A stretch of 64,000 nt of DNA from Phaeotremella fagi (Eukaryota > Basidiomycota > Tremellomycetes > Tremellales > Phaeotremellaceae), in the NCBI GenBank assembly GCA_001599715.1, contig BCHU01000008.1, positions 1,302,001-1,366,000 of the forward strand, written 5' to 3'. Below, piece after piece: positions 24,188-36,116 of the stretch; position 1 is the stretch's first letter, and every line of letters begins with the position of its first letter. The position numbers and the translations under genes are program-made. A model generated the notes under the pieces. The model was not told the origin of the DNA and ran no database searches. It worked only from the letters and a program-made list of their open reading frames with translations.

Positions 24188-24739
24188 TTTTGTTTACAGT
24201 CAAGTCGATCAAGTTGGATGATTTGTTTAAGGTGTTGGTCGAATGAGATATAGATCAATCAATCACGTTGAATTCGACACGTTAATGTTTGTGGTGAAAA
24301 TGTGACTTTTGAAGGATAAAGGAAGATGAACAATGATAAGATCGATAGTAAACAACGACAGATGGCTAGATAGTTTTAATTTTCGTCAGCCAAGTGGTCG
24401 AATTACACAGCAAATACACTTACTCTTGGCAGTTAGATTTCGATGACAGGTGATGTTCAGGAACTACTATGGAACGAGTAGTTTGAGTAACTTTAAGAGT
24501 GATAGATCTTCGATGGTTCTGTGTAATTGCACTCTGGATATTCTCTTGTGTTATTAGTTCAGAATGAGACTTATAGTGAGACAAGGATAAAGTAAGTTGG
24601 ATAGTACTAGGTAGTTAGAACCGCAGCCCCACTGATCCACTGAAACTCGGTGACGCTGGTCGGAGTCGGAGAACAAAGTGGCAAACCCGTTTCAGTGGCA
24701 TTACAAATACATGAAAAAGATCGTAAAATAACTATGGTA
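24188..24739. other. NCS1 promoter / HMG-box gene 3' region
   Basis: No gene seen. Contains the NCS1 promoter next to 24187 and the terminator side of the HMG-box gene. Confidence 0.4.
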
Positions 24740-26998
24740 TCACCATCCTTCGTTACCATGTACCAACCCCTCAAAACTCATTCCGGAATGTTCATCAAAA
24801 GGTAAAGCATCCATTGGAACTTCACTACTAGGTGGTAGAATTTGCGTACCGGTGCTACCGTTCCAGCGAAGTTGTTGATTTTGGTGATGAAGAGGTAATG
24901 GAAAAGATTCAGTGACTGGTGATGAATTCGTGAAACCAAAGATGATATCTTGATTCGAACTAGAGGTGGGGTGTTGATTGGTGAAATTGAAAGTTGTCGT
25001 TAGGTTAGGCGAGAATGGTAAAGCTTGATCGTAGGTGTAATAATCTTCTTGAGGTTGTGGAAGAGGTTGGGGATAGACGTATTGGGTGTTTGAAGTGTCG
25101 TTGACATTGAAGTTCATTTCACGATTTTCGTATTCTGTGGAGTTGGATGAGTTGATTTTACGTTAAGAGATACGTCTACATACGGTCATTTAGATTTGGA
25201 TACAGAATCCCGTTTTCAGCAAGATTAGGATTCGAATTAGCGTTAGAGCCCCATCCAGCTAACGGATAAGACCAATTTTCATTGTTTCCACTGGCGTTGC
25301 CATTCCCATTCAAATCGATCTGAAGATGTTGCTGCTCACGAATCAAATTTTGATTTTCATTCGGGTTCAAAAACGGAACGAAACTTTGTGAAGGATCGAG
25401 TTGTAACGGTTCAGGGGAGTTGGTATATTCGAACCGAGTGTTACTGTTACTGGCATTGTTGATTTTGGGATTGGTTTGGTGGGAACGATCGTCGACAGAG
25501 TTGGCTCGTGATAGGGACCTATCTGACCAATCGACAGAGACTGAACTCCTTTGACGAACTTGAGCTCTGAGAGCTCGTAAAGCCCCTTTAGACAATTCAC
25601 AAGCACCACTTCCACGTCTTGATGATCTAAAAGTATCGATTTAGTTAAGTAATCTGGTTGAATGACCTACTTATCAACACCCTCAACTCGAGTCAGAGAT
25701 TCACTTGAAGCAGAAATCTTGTCTTTAATCTCGCTCTCTAACGCCCGACCGTTTTTACCTTTTAACAGCAGTTCAGCTACCGAACGACATTTTTCCTCTT
25801 CGGCTGAATCTTTTCTGACACGTCGACGAATCACGTTGGTACGTCGATAAACGGGCTACGGCAAACATGAGTAAATTCAATTCAGATGGACGTCTCAAGA
25901 CCTACTTGATATCTATACCCCGGGTATCTGAATCTCGTCAATTACCTGTTGACGTAGTTTTACTCACTTTTTCGCATGTTCCTCCTTCTCAATCCTAGCT
26001 AAATCATTGAAATGAGCTTTCTGTTCAGGCGAAGCCTAAACCCATCGACATCGAATCAGAAATCAATGCCCTCTTGTAAACCCAAACCCACCTCAGACCA
26101 CATCTTGGCAGTTATGATAGAAACGTTCTGATGTCTCATCTCAACACTCGGCGGGATGAGTTTAGAATCGACGACATGTTTACGGAAGAGGATGAAAGCG
26201 TTTCGAGGTCTAGGGATATGTTCTGGATGTTGCTAAACACATGGGTCTGTTAATCTCACCCCTTTTTTTGTAGGAAGATTTGACGTACTTTTCTAGCATG
26301 GCTGATCTTCTTCTTATCAGTTTCGCTTGATTTCTTTGATTTCTTGGATTTCGATGTGGTAGCCGTGCCACCAGCTTTGGCAGTGTGAGTGGCAACGTCA
26401 ATCGTTTGAAGTTTCTGATTGACATCCTTCCTCGCTTTCCCAGAGATTTTAACAGATTGCTCAGGGACGAAATCTTGATCATCCTCATCCTCAACATCAT
26501 CATCAATCAAATCCTCACTTTCATCCCCATCCCCATCCCCAATCTCCACCAGTCTATCCTTAGCTCTAAAGAAATTAGGATCAATAACCAAACCTCCCAC
26601 CCCAAGTTCACTCCCGTTCGCACTCCCACTGACCCCGGAGAAAACAGATAACGACCGATACCGTCCACTCTCAGAGATGGAATCGCTGTTCTCCCCATCG
26701 TAGCTGTTCGAGGTCATCGTTGACCAACCGGTTTTGTTTGACATGAAAGAATCGATGGATGTCGTGAATAAATTTGAACGATGGGTACGGAGAGTTGGTT
26801 GGAGATAGGTTTGGGTGGGTGGGGTGAGATTGGTTTGGTAGTTTAGCGTTTGGTGCGTGGGATCGTAGGTGTTTTCGATTGTTGGGAATTGTGGGGTTGG
26901 TGGTACTATTTGAAGGAATTCATCTGTGGGGTTTTGGTTAAGTGCTTGATTTCAGTTGGAGGGAGGTGACACTTACGTTGATGATCGTTGGAATCCAT
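24740..26998 (-). CDS. MATA-type HMG-box transcription factor
   Basis: Exons (minus): 26998-26977, 26923-26289, 26232-26092, 26035-25968, 25927-25906, 25855-25671, 25626-25184, 25134-24740; 636 residues. The HMG box spans about residues 220-300: HIPRPRNAFILFRK, VEMRHQNVSIITAKMWSE, EQKAHFNDLARIEKEEHAKK and YPGYRYQPVYRR. The RPRNAF start and YPGYRY end are typical of the sequence-specific sex-determination class (fungal MATA_HMG, Ste11/Prf1/Mat2). A basic RRRVRKD follows. An acidic stretch (DEDDQDFVPE) and a Lys-rich stretch precede the box. The C-terminus is Asn/Gln/Pro-rich and could activate transcription. Whether it regulates mating cannot be told from sequence; no mating-type genes are next to it. 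Confidence 0.85.
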
Positions 26999-27824
26999 TA
27001 GATCCCTTTCGGTCCAACTTGAAAACATCGAAAAAAGGTTCTATCGACTGGCTAGCAGAGAAATGTAAATTTCAAAATGAAAACCCAAGTATCAAACTCG
27101 AAAGTAGCTTTTGTCGTACACAAGATCTAAACCTGATCCAGAACACCAAAACAAAAAACAATTTAACAGAAAAATCAAAGAATGAAAATCAATCAAAGTT
27201 CCTTTCCTAAAAAAAGCTCAGAGATGAGATGAATTGAAGGAAAAAACGAAAGACAAAGGGAAAGAAGGTTGCTATAAGATTAAGATGGGTATTTTGACTA
27301 AAGACGATTAATATAGAAATATCAGTTCAAAATTTTGAAAAGTGATGATGCGGAATCAGGAGAACGGGGGTTGATAATAGATGTGCAGAAGGGAGAAGGG
27401 GTTGAGGGGGTTAAAGATGATCGATATTGGTTATAACATCACTAACCCTCAGTTTCAGCTGATACTTTGGAAAGGTCTACTGCGTAAGGAGGTACTTTCA
27501 AAGTCCTTTATAGAAAGGGGGAAAGGGTACCTTGGGAAATCAGCTTGGTGGTGAATATCTGAATCGGTTACTGATTTTGTGCATGTGCATGTATCGTAAG
27601 TGCTTATGTTGTTTGGTAAGTATGTGCCGGAAGGTAGATGTTAGATCATGATGATCTAAATGCCACCACCGAGAATCGCCACATCAGAATCTCTGCTGTT
27701 TCAGAACGACTGAGCATCAAAAAGGTATGCATCTCTTACGATACATACATCCCTTCCGACAACTACACTACAACACTGAAAACGTGGTCACTTGGAGATC
27801 AAAACCTATTTTACTTTTACGTCA
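26999..27824. other. HMG-box promoter / BRO1 3' region
   Basis: No gene supported. A small plus-strand ORF at 26956-27210 is Lys/Asn-rich noise crossing the HMG first exon. An A-rich tract (27170-27260) lies upstream of the HMG gene start. Confidence 0.4.
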
Positions 27825-30800
27825 TTAACGATATTGATATCCCGAAGGTGGGGGTTGATAACCTTGAGATGGAGGGTATTGTTGTAGCGGTTGAGATGAT
27901 TGTGGGGTTTGATAGGGATAGGAAGGTTGTTGAGTTGGATATTGATATTGTTGAGCGGGTGGTTGGTGTTGATGTTGCTGTTGCTGTTGCTGTGGTGGGT
28001 TATACTGTTGGGCCTGAGGTTGGTGTTGTGGTTGTGGTTGAGATGGATATTGATACGTCGGTTGATAAGAGTACGATTGACTGGGTTGAGGCTGGGGCTG
28101 AGGTGGTGCAGGCGGATTTTGATAATACGATTGCGAAGGACGCGGTGGTGGAGCAGGATAAGATGGTGTAGAAGGGTTCGGTGGTTGATATCCCTGCGAA
28201 GGTGGTGCTTGAGGTTGGTAACTACTGTTGGAAGTGTAAGAAGGATATTGGGGTTGACTAGGTCTACTAGGTGGAGGTGGATAAGGGGACGATGCAGCTG
28301 GAGGAGGGTAAGGATTACCAGTCACGGAACCATAAGAATTCTGTCGTTGAGGCGATTGCTCTTGTCTATAACTTTGTGGTGGAGGTGGGGAAGTGGTAGA
28401 AAAAGCTGAAGGTAGACTGGGGAAACTATTGAAATCATACGGTGAAGGTGATTTTGAATTCTGTTGAATCTGACTAGGCGGCGGTGGGATAAAAGACGGT
28501 GTAGAGGGTTTCGGAGGTGGTGGTGGGAGACTACCATAAGCCTTTGGTTGAGATAAAGGTGAAGGTGAGGTATAAGGCGATGAACCGATCGAAAGATTCG
28601 TTAGTTGAGATTCAATACCTCGAGAAGCAGGTGGCGGTGGTGAACTGGCGATACGTTGTCTAGTCTCCAATTCCGATATCAACCTGTTTCTTTCACTCTC
28701 CCTAGTCGAAATGAAATTTTTAATCTCCCTCCTCAAATCGTTAACAACACCGTTCAAACTTTCATAATAACTTAACCCTTTCGTCGCGCCATCTTGAATC
28801 TCAAGATACCCATCCCCGGCTATATTGATCTTCTTCTCCCAATCCTTGATCCTTCTGTTTGAATCTTTTGAATTTCTTGATCGCTCTTTGACACCTTTAC
28901 CTTTTTCCACTTGTTTAACCAACATCTCCAGTTCTTGAAGTAAAGATGATGAGGCTTGAATAGCCGCTGCTATTCTTCCTTGATACGGTCGGAATTTTTC
29001 AAGTTCACTGGCGAAAAGTTGAGGTTCGACGTTTTGGGATCGACGGTTTAGGAGTAACAACGAAGAGACGTCGTCGTTTTGGATCTAATCGTTAGCGAGA
29101 TTAAACTTGGGACTAACCTTTTCTTTCAAATCTTTCAAAACTTCATCCCTCTCTTTTCTGATCTTACCCAATCGATCCAATTTCTCTTGAGCTTCGTCAC
29201 AAGCTTTAACCAATTCCTCTTTCTCCCTGACGTCCAAACCACCACTAGCAGTCACGTCGTCATCAAGATCCAACAAACTAACGTTGTTGTTAACAGGTTG
29301 AGGTTGTACACCGTTCGCGATTTGTTTCACTAATTTTGAAAGAGCGTCTTCTGAGGAGGAAAGAATGGATAGCTCGGGTTGGATGGTTTGATATAGTGAG
29401 GTAAGATGTGAATCGGATGAGGCTGCTGTGGATAAAGATGTTAGATTCGAGGAGATGGTGGACCGGAAATGAGAAGTCTGGGAACCAGACGGTGATTGAG
29501 TAAAGTTTGGTGAATATTTTGCCTGTACATTAGAACCGCGTTACATCTGAACTCACCCTGGCCCTCTCGCACTCCCTACTTTCGTTATCTAACAAACTAC
29601 CCAACCCTCTCAGTTCACTCTCACATTTCCCCCGTTCACTCTCAAGTTGTCTCAACAACCCATCAACCGAAGCTCCACCCCTGATTTGATCGGCATAACG
29701 TCGAACACTCGAACTCAGTTCCACATCATCCGACCCATCCTCATCATCAATTATCTTTCTCCATTGACCAACGACACCAGGTAAACCTAAATGTTCTAGT
29801 GAAGCTCTAATCTCCCCCTCTGAAATATCGACACGCTCGTTCTCGCCTCTAACGACTTTGGCTTTTTCTTCAGAATACACTGAAGCGGATTCATGCACTG
29901 CTAAAGGGATTAGACGGATGAAAATGTCGGGTCCGATTAATTTTGATACTTCAGGATTACCGTAGACTTCTTGAATGGTTATTGGAGTCGCTGGTGGTAA
30001 TTTTTCAATGGCAGGTAAAGAAGCCTCGGAAGGTAAGATGTCATGATAGATCAAATCGTTATCTTTAGTTGCCTGAACTTTGTTCTCCGAACATAAAGCA
30101 GAATGAGCTTTCGTGATCTCGGCCAAACTCGTTGCTGAATCCGAAGGTAAACTTGGTGTAGCCGTCGAGACGAATGTGTAACTGAAAGAACTTGCTAAAC
30201 GCGAAGCTTCTTGAGCCAAGTTATCGGCCAAAGTCATTCTAACCAACGCAGCTCCATGTTTACCACCAGCGGCATCAGCAGTCGATCGATAATATTGAGC
30301 AATCGAACCGAAAAGTTTCCCTTTGATCTGTAAAACGTATAACCAATTCCTGTCCAGTATACCTTTCCCTTGAAATTCTTTAATCTCGTCAACAAGTCCG
30401 TTATACATTCCAGCTACTTGATTAGCAGTCCTGCAAATCAAACCAGGTGCTTTCTTCTCTCCGATCAATTTCTCTGTAAAGATTTCAGTAGCTTGGGCAA
30501 GTGTTATGCCGATTAACAGATGGATGATCTCTCTGGAGAGATCTGTTGAAGGGGCGTGGAGAAAGTTTTCGTTGATGTAGGTCAACATCCCGGCTGAAGC
30601 TCTTGAATTGTAATACGCTCTTTTGACTCCTTCTGGATCAGCTCTAGAGGTTGACGAGGCTAGGGAAGAAAGGACGGAAGATAGTAGATGGATGATTGAA
30701 GCTTTCTCGAAAGCTAATGAAGTCTGGGTGGTGAGTTTGGAAGTGAAGGCGTCGTGCCTATAGATTAGTGATTATCTCCCAATGAAGCCTACCATGGGAA

Positions 30801-31095
30801 TTGGACTTTGATCTCTGCGAATCGAAGTTCGAGTAATTCCAATTGACCGAAATATTTGTACAACAAATCGCGGGCTAGAGTAAGACTTCAACTCTATCAT
30901 CAACCTACCTGTGGTATCACTTCCAGCACCTCTAACAGCATCCTGTCTACAACGTTGTAGAACTGAGCATTCCTCTGAATAAGTGTCGGGAGCTTCACCG
31001 TAGGAATGAGCGATGATACCTCTGATTGGGTTTGTCCAGTCTACGTCTGAGGTTGTTTTCTTTGGTATGGAGATGAGAGGCGATTGGTTGGCCAT
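27825..31095 (-). CDS. BRO1: BRO1-domain ESCRT-associated protein
   Basis: Exons (minus): 31095-30909, 30874-30793, 30757-29557, 29522-29118, 29084-27825; 1044 residues. The BRO1 domain (about 1-390) shows [37 protein letters not shown] and the long helical solenoid. The middle is the V-shaped ALIX/LYPxL-binding domain with heptad-like stretches. The last 250 residues are Pro/Gln/Tyr-rich, with PPPP, YPSQPQ and poly-Gln segments. Bro1 binds Snf7 (ESCRT-III) on endosomes and recruits the ubiquitin protease Doa4 for multivesicular-body sorting. The paralogue Rim20/PalA acts in pH signalling. The long Pro/Gln tail favours Bro1, but a protein search is needed to exclude Rim20. Confidence 0.85.
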
Positions 31096-31306
31096 GGCGT
31101 TGCTTTGGTGTGCTGGCTATTGTGTGTGATAGAGTAGAAGGAGGTATCAGGATAGTGAGTGACTGAGTCATATGCATACTGTGCAGTGGATCCGGGGCCA
31201 CGACTTGGGATAAATTGTAATTAATTATTTTAAATATTGCTCCTAATCTCTAACCATAACCATCAGCCACAACCACAACCACAACCAACAACCAATACAA
31301 GCAACA

Positions 31307-31867
31307 ATGTCAACATCAGCTTCAGCTTCAGCATCGTCAGCTCCAAGAATACCTCAAGGAGAAGTCATAATGGAGGTAAGTCCCTTTGTTAATCCCGACG
31401 CTAGCCAGAAGCTAACCTCAAACAAGTTCGCAGACGGTGGTTCATACATCAAACGTCAGTCGGAGAAGTTACGACACATCATCCCATAACTAACACCGCC
31501 AATAGATAAACTCGAAAACGCCGTTCTCGATCTAGAAAAGAGAAGGATCACGAAAGAGGAAGGGTTGAAAGCGCAGAAAGCTATGGAGGCTTTGGAGGTT
31601 ACCAAGCCTGTTGCTCCAGCTGCTAAAACGGAGGATGTGGATTTCATCGTAGGTGTCAGATAATTTCAAAGACGGTCTAGTGCTCTACGATTGGACTGCG
31701 ATTGACTGACCATTTACCAGATCGCTCAATTCCCCTCGATAACAAAGGATTCGGTGACGGCTGCGTTGAAAGAGAACAATGGAGATTTGGTCAAAACTTT
31801 GATTAGTCTTGTTCAACCCAAGAAAAGAGCTAGATCTGTTGATGGTGGTGCGGAGGTTAAGGCTTAG
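31307..31867 (+). CDS. HYPK-like UBA protein (NatA partner)
   Basis: Exons 31307-31375, 31427-31454, 31506-31648, 31721-31867; 128 residues. After a Ser/Ala-rich start comes a helix (KLENAVLDLEKRRITKEEG) and a C-terminal UBA-like domain: DVDFIIAQFPSITKDSV, ALKENNGDLVKTLISLV. This order is that of Huntingtin-interacting protein K, which binds the ribosome-bound N-terminal acetyltransferase NatA. The first acceptor used is AACAAG at 31426, because the better-looking CAG at 31439 would break the frame. The intron is 51 nt without stop codons, so retention is tolerated. Its gene lies 211 bp from BRO1, transcribed divergently. Confidence 0.72.
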
Positions 31868-32191
31868 AACGAAAGACATAGGTATTGTCGTAGGGTTTGA
31901 TCAGAGAATAGAAGTAGATCAAGTTAATACCACGAAGGCTATACCAACATCTATGATACCAACATGCAATGCGTAAATCCAATTGATAATGATTACAGTA
32001 TCCAACCGAGCCTCGACCAGAATGAGAGACATAGGTGGATAATCGTAAAAGGTTTGATCAGAGGATAGAAGTAGACTCAGGTTGTAAACACGAAGGCTAT
32101 ACCATCATTTTGAATCCTCAACATGAAGTGCGTAAAATACAATTAAATGATACAATTCCAGTATGCGAGTCATGATCCCATCCGAGTTACC
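31868..32191. other. Convergent spacer with tandem duplication
   Basis: No gene. Most of the spacer is two diverged copies of a segment of about 150 bp, listed as a repeat. Confidence 0.5.
31871..32163. repeat. Tandem duplication, period 153 bp
   Basis: Copy 1 starts at 31871 (GAAAGACATAGG) and copy 2 at 32024 (GAGAGACATAGG). Shared blocks in order are GTTTGATCAGAG.ATAGAAGTAGA, CACGAAGGCTATACCA, CAACATG and GCGTAAA. It starts 4 bp after the HYPK stop codon, so it probably duplicates that gene's 3' UTR. Confidence 0.8.
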
Positions 32192-32854
32192 CTAAACCTC
32201 CTCCAAAAACCCCTGTATGATCAACCGTTCGATCCCACTCCTCGCCAATCTAAATCTTTCACCTTTCCTAAAATCAATCTTCTCCCCACCTTCCAAAACC
32301 ACCTCCCCAGCATCCTTGATAACCCTAACGTCAACCATCAATTCACCAGGTGGTCTATCGATCCCATGAGTTAAATCCAACACATCCAAGAAATCAGATT
32401 TATAATCGAGTAGTAAATTGTTGTAACCTCTTAAAAAATCTATTTCTTGGGGTGAAAGTGATGATCGTAAATCTGAATTATCATTTTCCATCGTGGAAGT
32501 CGTTGGAATCGAATCGTTGGGAGCTAGAATGAAAGCTAAAGCACCACCAGCGTCCCACCATCGCTCCTTCAAACCTCCAACCCTGTTATGTAGATACGCC
32601 AGTAAACATCTTTTATTCCTTCGAGCAGCTAGATGTTGAACGGTGAGGTTACAGACTAAACTTTTATCTTGGGAGAGCGAGAGTTGACCGTGTGATTCGG
32701 CGGCGGTGGTTATTGAGGTTCCTAGTTGTCTGGTTTCTAGACAGATGGAGAGGATCAGGGGGAGGGCGTATTTGGGGAGTGGGAGTTGAGGGGTTGTGGA
32801 GAGTGTTGAACGGTGGGAGGCGGTTACTAGTTGGACTGCTAGATCGCCGTACAT
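32192..32854 (-). CDS. PSF1: GINS complex subunit Psf1
   Basis: Single exon of 220 residues. ATG at 32854 gives MYGDLAVQLV, the conserved Psf1 start. The upstream part of the frame begins only with TTG. NKRCLLAYLHNRV corresponds to the N-R-R-C-x-x-A-Y motif. EIDFLRGYNNLLLDY is the helix facing Sld5. The beta-rich B domain reads PPGELMVDVRVIKDAGEV and ends in ERLIIQGFLEEV, as in human GINS1 (RQGVLEHI). GINS joins Cdc45 and Mcm2-7 to form the replicative helicase. It is one of the few intronless genes here. An insertion between GGALAFIL and SPQEIDF is Ser/Thr-rich. Confidence 0.9.
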   Translation of the reverse strand: MYGDLAVQLVTASHRSTLSTTPQLPLPKYALPLILSICLETRQLGTSITTAAESHGQLSLSQDKSLVCNLTVQHLAARRNKRCLLAYLHNRVGGLKERWWDAGGALAFILAPNDSIPTTSTMENDNSDLRSSLSPQEIDFLRGYNNLLLDYKSDFLDVLDLTHGIDRPPGELMVDVRVIKDAGEVVLEGGEKIDFRKGERFRLARSGIERLIIQGFLEEV

Positions 32855-33169
32855 GGGTGGGGGCGTTGGAAGCAAAAGAGGTTTAGTTGTGGTGCAGGTT
32901 ACACTGATGGTGTTACTTGATATGTCTTCTTGCTGTTGTCGTTACCAGAAGTATAGTTGTCACTGTCAGTTGTATCGTTGTCACTGTATCTACACGTCGC
33001 GTCTATCCTAGTCGGTTTTGATCGGCGATAAATCCGTTACCGCAATCCACGTTGTGCCACAGCCAGCGGTATCCGCTATGGTGAAGTTGAAAGCCATTGA
33101 CTACATCATACTTTTTTACTCTAAATCTCTCTTTAGCATTTATTCTCCCTACCCCTACACTCACTCACT
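32855..33169. other. Shared divergent promoter, PSF1 / LSC1
   Basis: A promoter region of 315 bp between two divergently transcribed genes. ACGTCGCGTC at about 32994-33003 resembles the MluI cell-cycle-box core (ACGCGT) used by DNA-replication genes, but it is not an exact match. Confidence 0.4.
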
Positions 33170-34441
33170 ATGCTACGTCAATCAATTCGTTCTGCTACCG
33201 GTGTGGCTCGTTTAGGTAGGTCAACAGAGATCAGAGACAACCAGGCGTAGCTCCCACTGACACCCACCCAGCAAGAACCTTCTCCTCCTCAGCCGTTAGA
33301 GGTTCATACGAGGACACAATCAAGAACATTCTCATCAGTGAGTAGCTAAGAGTCCATCACCTGACACGCTAGACAAGGATACCAAAGTTCTCGTCCAAGG
33401 TTTCACCGGAAAGACTGTGCGTTCACTCCTTTATCCCACCTAACTCCTTTGTAGGGTACTTTCCATGCTCAACAAGCTATCGAATACGGAACCAACATGA
33501 TTGGAGGTACCAACCCAAAGGTCCGTCCCTTATCCTCTCACTAAACCAGACTAACCTTTACCTCACAGAAAGCTGGCCAAACCCATCTCGGGCTCCCAGT
33601 CTACGGTTCAGTCAAAGACGCCGTTAAAGCCGCCCAACCAGACGCCTCGGTCATCTACGTCCCACCCCCTTTCGCAGCTGACGCCATCATCGAAGCCATC
33701 GAGAACGAAATCAAACTCATCGTCACCATCACCGAAGGTATCCCTCAACGTGATCAGATTCGTGTTTTCAACGCTTTGAAATCTCAGAGTAAATCTAGAA
33801 TGATCGGTGGGAACTGTCCTGGTATCATCAGTGAGGGTTGTAAGATGGGTATCATGCCTGGTCACATTTTCAAGCAAGGAAAGATTGGTGAGTGGGAGGT
33901 TGGGTTGAGCTAATTTATAGGTGTTGTTTCGAGATCAGGAACGTAGGTGAATTTAATGATATAGCTAACCCCAAGCCTTACCTACGAAGCTGTCAAGTGA
34001 GTACAAATTAAACCACCTACTGACCCCAGCCAAACAACCCTCGTCGGTCTCGGTCAATCCCTAACAGTCGGTATCGGTGGTGACCCCTTCCCCGGAACCC
34101 AACACATTGACGTCGTCAAAGTCCTCTTGGCCGATCCAAGAACAGAAGGTATAGTCTTGATCGGTGAAATCGGTGGATCAATGGAAGAAGAAGCCGCAGC
34201 GTATCTAGAGGAACACAACAAAAACTCTGCAAACCCTAAACCAGTCGTTGCGTTCATTGCAGGTAGAACGGCACCACCAGGTAGAAGAATGGGTCACGCG
34301 GGGGCTATCATCTCAGGTGGGAAGGGCGCTGCCAGTGATAAAGTCGCTGCTTTACAAAAAGCTGGGGCTATCATCGCTGAGAGTCCTGCTCAAATTGGTG
34401 GGTTGATGTTGGAGGCTATGAAAGCTATTGGAAAGGCTTAG
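33170..34441 (+). CDS. LSC1: Succinyl-CoA ligase alpha subunit, mitochondrial
   Basis: Eight exons: 33170-33215, 33272-33337, 33373-33416, 33455-33520, 33569-33887, 33921-33942, 33976-33996, 34030-34441; 331 residues. It forms succinyl-CoA from or to succinate in the TCA cycle together with the beta subunit. A basic presequence ([19 protein letters not shown]) is followed by the CoA-binding Rossmann fold with [20 protein letters not shown] and [20 protein letters not shown] and VSRSGTLTYEAV follow. The phosphohistidine loop is [15 protein letters not shown]. All catalytic motifs are intact. Two small exons (22 and 21 nt) are recovered by phase. The acceptor before CCTTACC is AAG. Confidence 0.95.
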
Positions 34442-34801
34442 GTGGGGGAGCGAAGGGAGGAGGTCTTTAGACGGTATGATAAGTCACGATTAAAATAGTA
34501 CTCGTAAGATTGGAGATGAATACACTTGGACAACAAGATAGAGGATCGACCTGATCGACCTGAGGGTCGATCCGTACACGCCATGCTCAAGGGCCGGCCC
34601 GCAGAGCGTGGATATCAAACAATCAGGAACTGTAGTGCCTATCTCCCAGTAACACACATCGTGTATAAAAGTGGAAAATCACATGCAAAAACGACGGAGA
34701 GGTAGCCACTTGCCACAAACAAATCGCATCACATACTAACTACTTTACTACAATTGGAATCAACTAATCTGCTCAAATCTTGACTAAAGGTTACAGTGGA
34801 A
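34442..34801. other. Convergent spacer, LSC1 / TauD-like gene
   Basis: No gene. Contains a perfect hairpin (34553-34572), listed separately. Confidence 0.4.
34553..34572. repeat. Perfect 8-bp stem hairpin downstream of LSC1
   Basis: GATCGACC (34553-34560), loop TGAG, GGTCGATC (34565-34572). The motif GATCGACCT also occurs directly before it. It lies 112 bp past the LSC1 stop, perhaps in the transcript's 3' end. Confidence 0.6.
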
Positions 34802-36116
34802 CTAAACCTTCGGTTGCTCTCCAGCAGCAGGTGTAGCTTTGGGTTGAGCACCCAATGGAGTAATACGCAAAAGATGACGACGGTGACCAGGTTGATAGTC
34901 ACAAACTGGGGTGTGTTGAGTGACTCTCTGATCGTAAACGACAACATCACCTTCTTCCCATTGTTGACGACATTGGAATTCTTGAGTCTAGGTAGTAATT
35001 AAGCTATAACCATCGAAGCAAAAGAGAAAAACGTACGTTCCCAATATGTTCAGCTAGGAATTTTACCAATAAATCCGATTCTTGTTCTTTCAAACCAACA
35101 ATCTTTCCTCCAAAGGATTTACTGACGAAAAGAGACTTTTGACCCGTAACAGGGTGAACGGTTACCAAAGGATGAATTACAGTGTTACCCTCCCTACGAG
35201 CTACACCACCGATGGTGACTGAACGGGCTACTTGACGTTTGGAGGTATGTTCTACCCAGAGACCGTCTATGAAGTTTTGGAAGGTCGGGGAGAGGGCGTT
35301 GTAGCATGCGGTGGTTGATGAGAAGAGGGTGTCACCGCCTGCGCCTTTTGGAGGAACTTCGAGGGCAACGAGCATGGTGACGGCTGGAGGTTGGGATTCG
35401 TGTGACTGATCTGAATGCCAGTAGAGTACGGTTGTTTTGTTGGTTAAATCGTGTTCGACTCTGGCTTTAATTCCTCCTGGTCTAGAGTTGGTTATCGTAT
35501 CAGCGATGTAACACAATCGGACAATTCAACTCACTCAGGTCCTTCGTATACTATTTGTAAATCCATATGACCCTTAACACGCCACATAATAGGATGTCTA
35601 TGAAGTTGGCCAAAATGTTTTCCAAACTCCACAGCTACAGATGGATCTTGATCCTTCAAATCCTGCTGTTTGAAAACCAAACAACCTCTTTTAGCGGCTA
35701 GTAAAGCAACTTCATCTAGTGCTTCGGGAGACAGTTTGGTAATTTGGACACCAGTGATGATAGCTCCGATATGGGGGGTTAGGTTTTGGATTTTGATTCC
35801 AGCTTTGGTGAGATTTGGATAGGAAGGATCGGCTCTTGAAGCTGGATCGACGTGGTCAAACGGATCATGGGCGGGTGCTCCTTCGTCGTCGTCGTAGGGG
35901 AGGTATCTATCATTCACTTCTAAGTGCTGTATCTCTCCAAGGGATTCTTTGAGTCGTGACAATCACTCACCGTGGATATTTCGCTGCCTTTTCAGGATGG
36001 AGGAGAGAGAAAGTTTCGTGTTCGTTGTACGGACATTTAATCGATTCCCCAACCAAGGCTTTCAGTTGGGAAAGGGTTTTGATAGGTTCAGTGGGAGTTG
36101 AGGTTGCGACTGGCAT
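34802..36116 (-). CDS. TauD/TfdA-family 2-oxoglutarate dioxygenase
   Basis: Exons (minus): 36116-35971, 35906-35535, 35481-35037, 34987-34802; 382 residues. These Fe(II)/2-oxoglutarate enzymes hydroxylate sulfonates, chlorophenoxy acids or related acids so that they fall apart; yeast Jlp1 releases sulfite from sulfonates. The iron ligands are visible as H and D in LYWHSDQSHE and the distal H in VTQHTPVCDY. The 2-oxoglutarate arginine is in RRHLLRITP. The family block FKQQDLKDQDP...FGKHFGQLHRHP is present. The acceptor at 35907 was chosen because it gives KYPRYLPYDDDEG, the conserved junction. The substrate is not readable. A role in sulfur scavenging is an inference from relatives. Confidence 0.87.

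Noticed and set aside
26956..27210. Plus-strand ORF of 84 codons over the HMG first exon
   Set aside because: Lys/Asn-rich noise antisense to the real first exon and its promoter.
27638..28409. Long plus-strand ORFs rich in Val/Trp/Leu/Arg opposite BRO1
   Set aside because: They are the antisense reading of the Pro/Gln/Tyr codon repeats of the BRO1 tail.
32855..32875. Seven-codon N-terminal extension of Psf1
   Set aside because: It depends on a TTG start; the ATG at 32854 gives the conserved family N-terminus.
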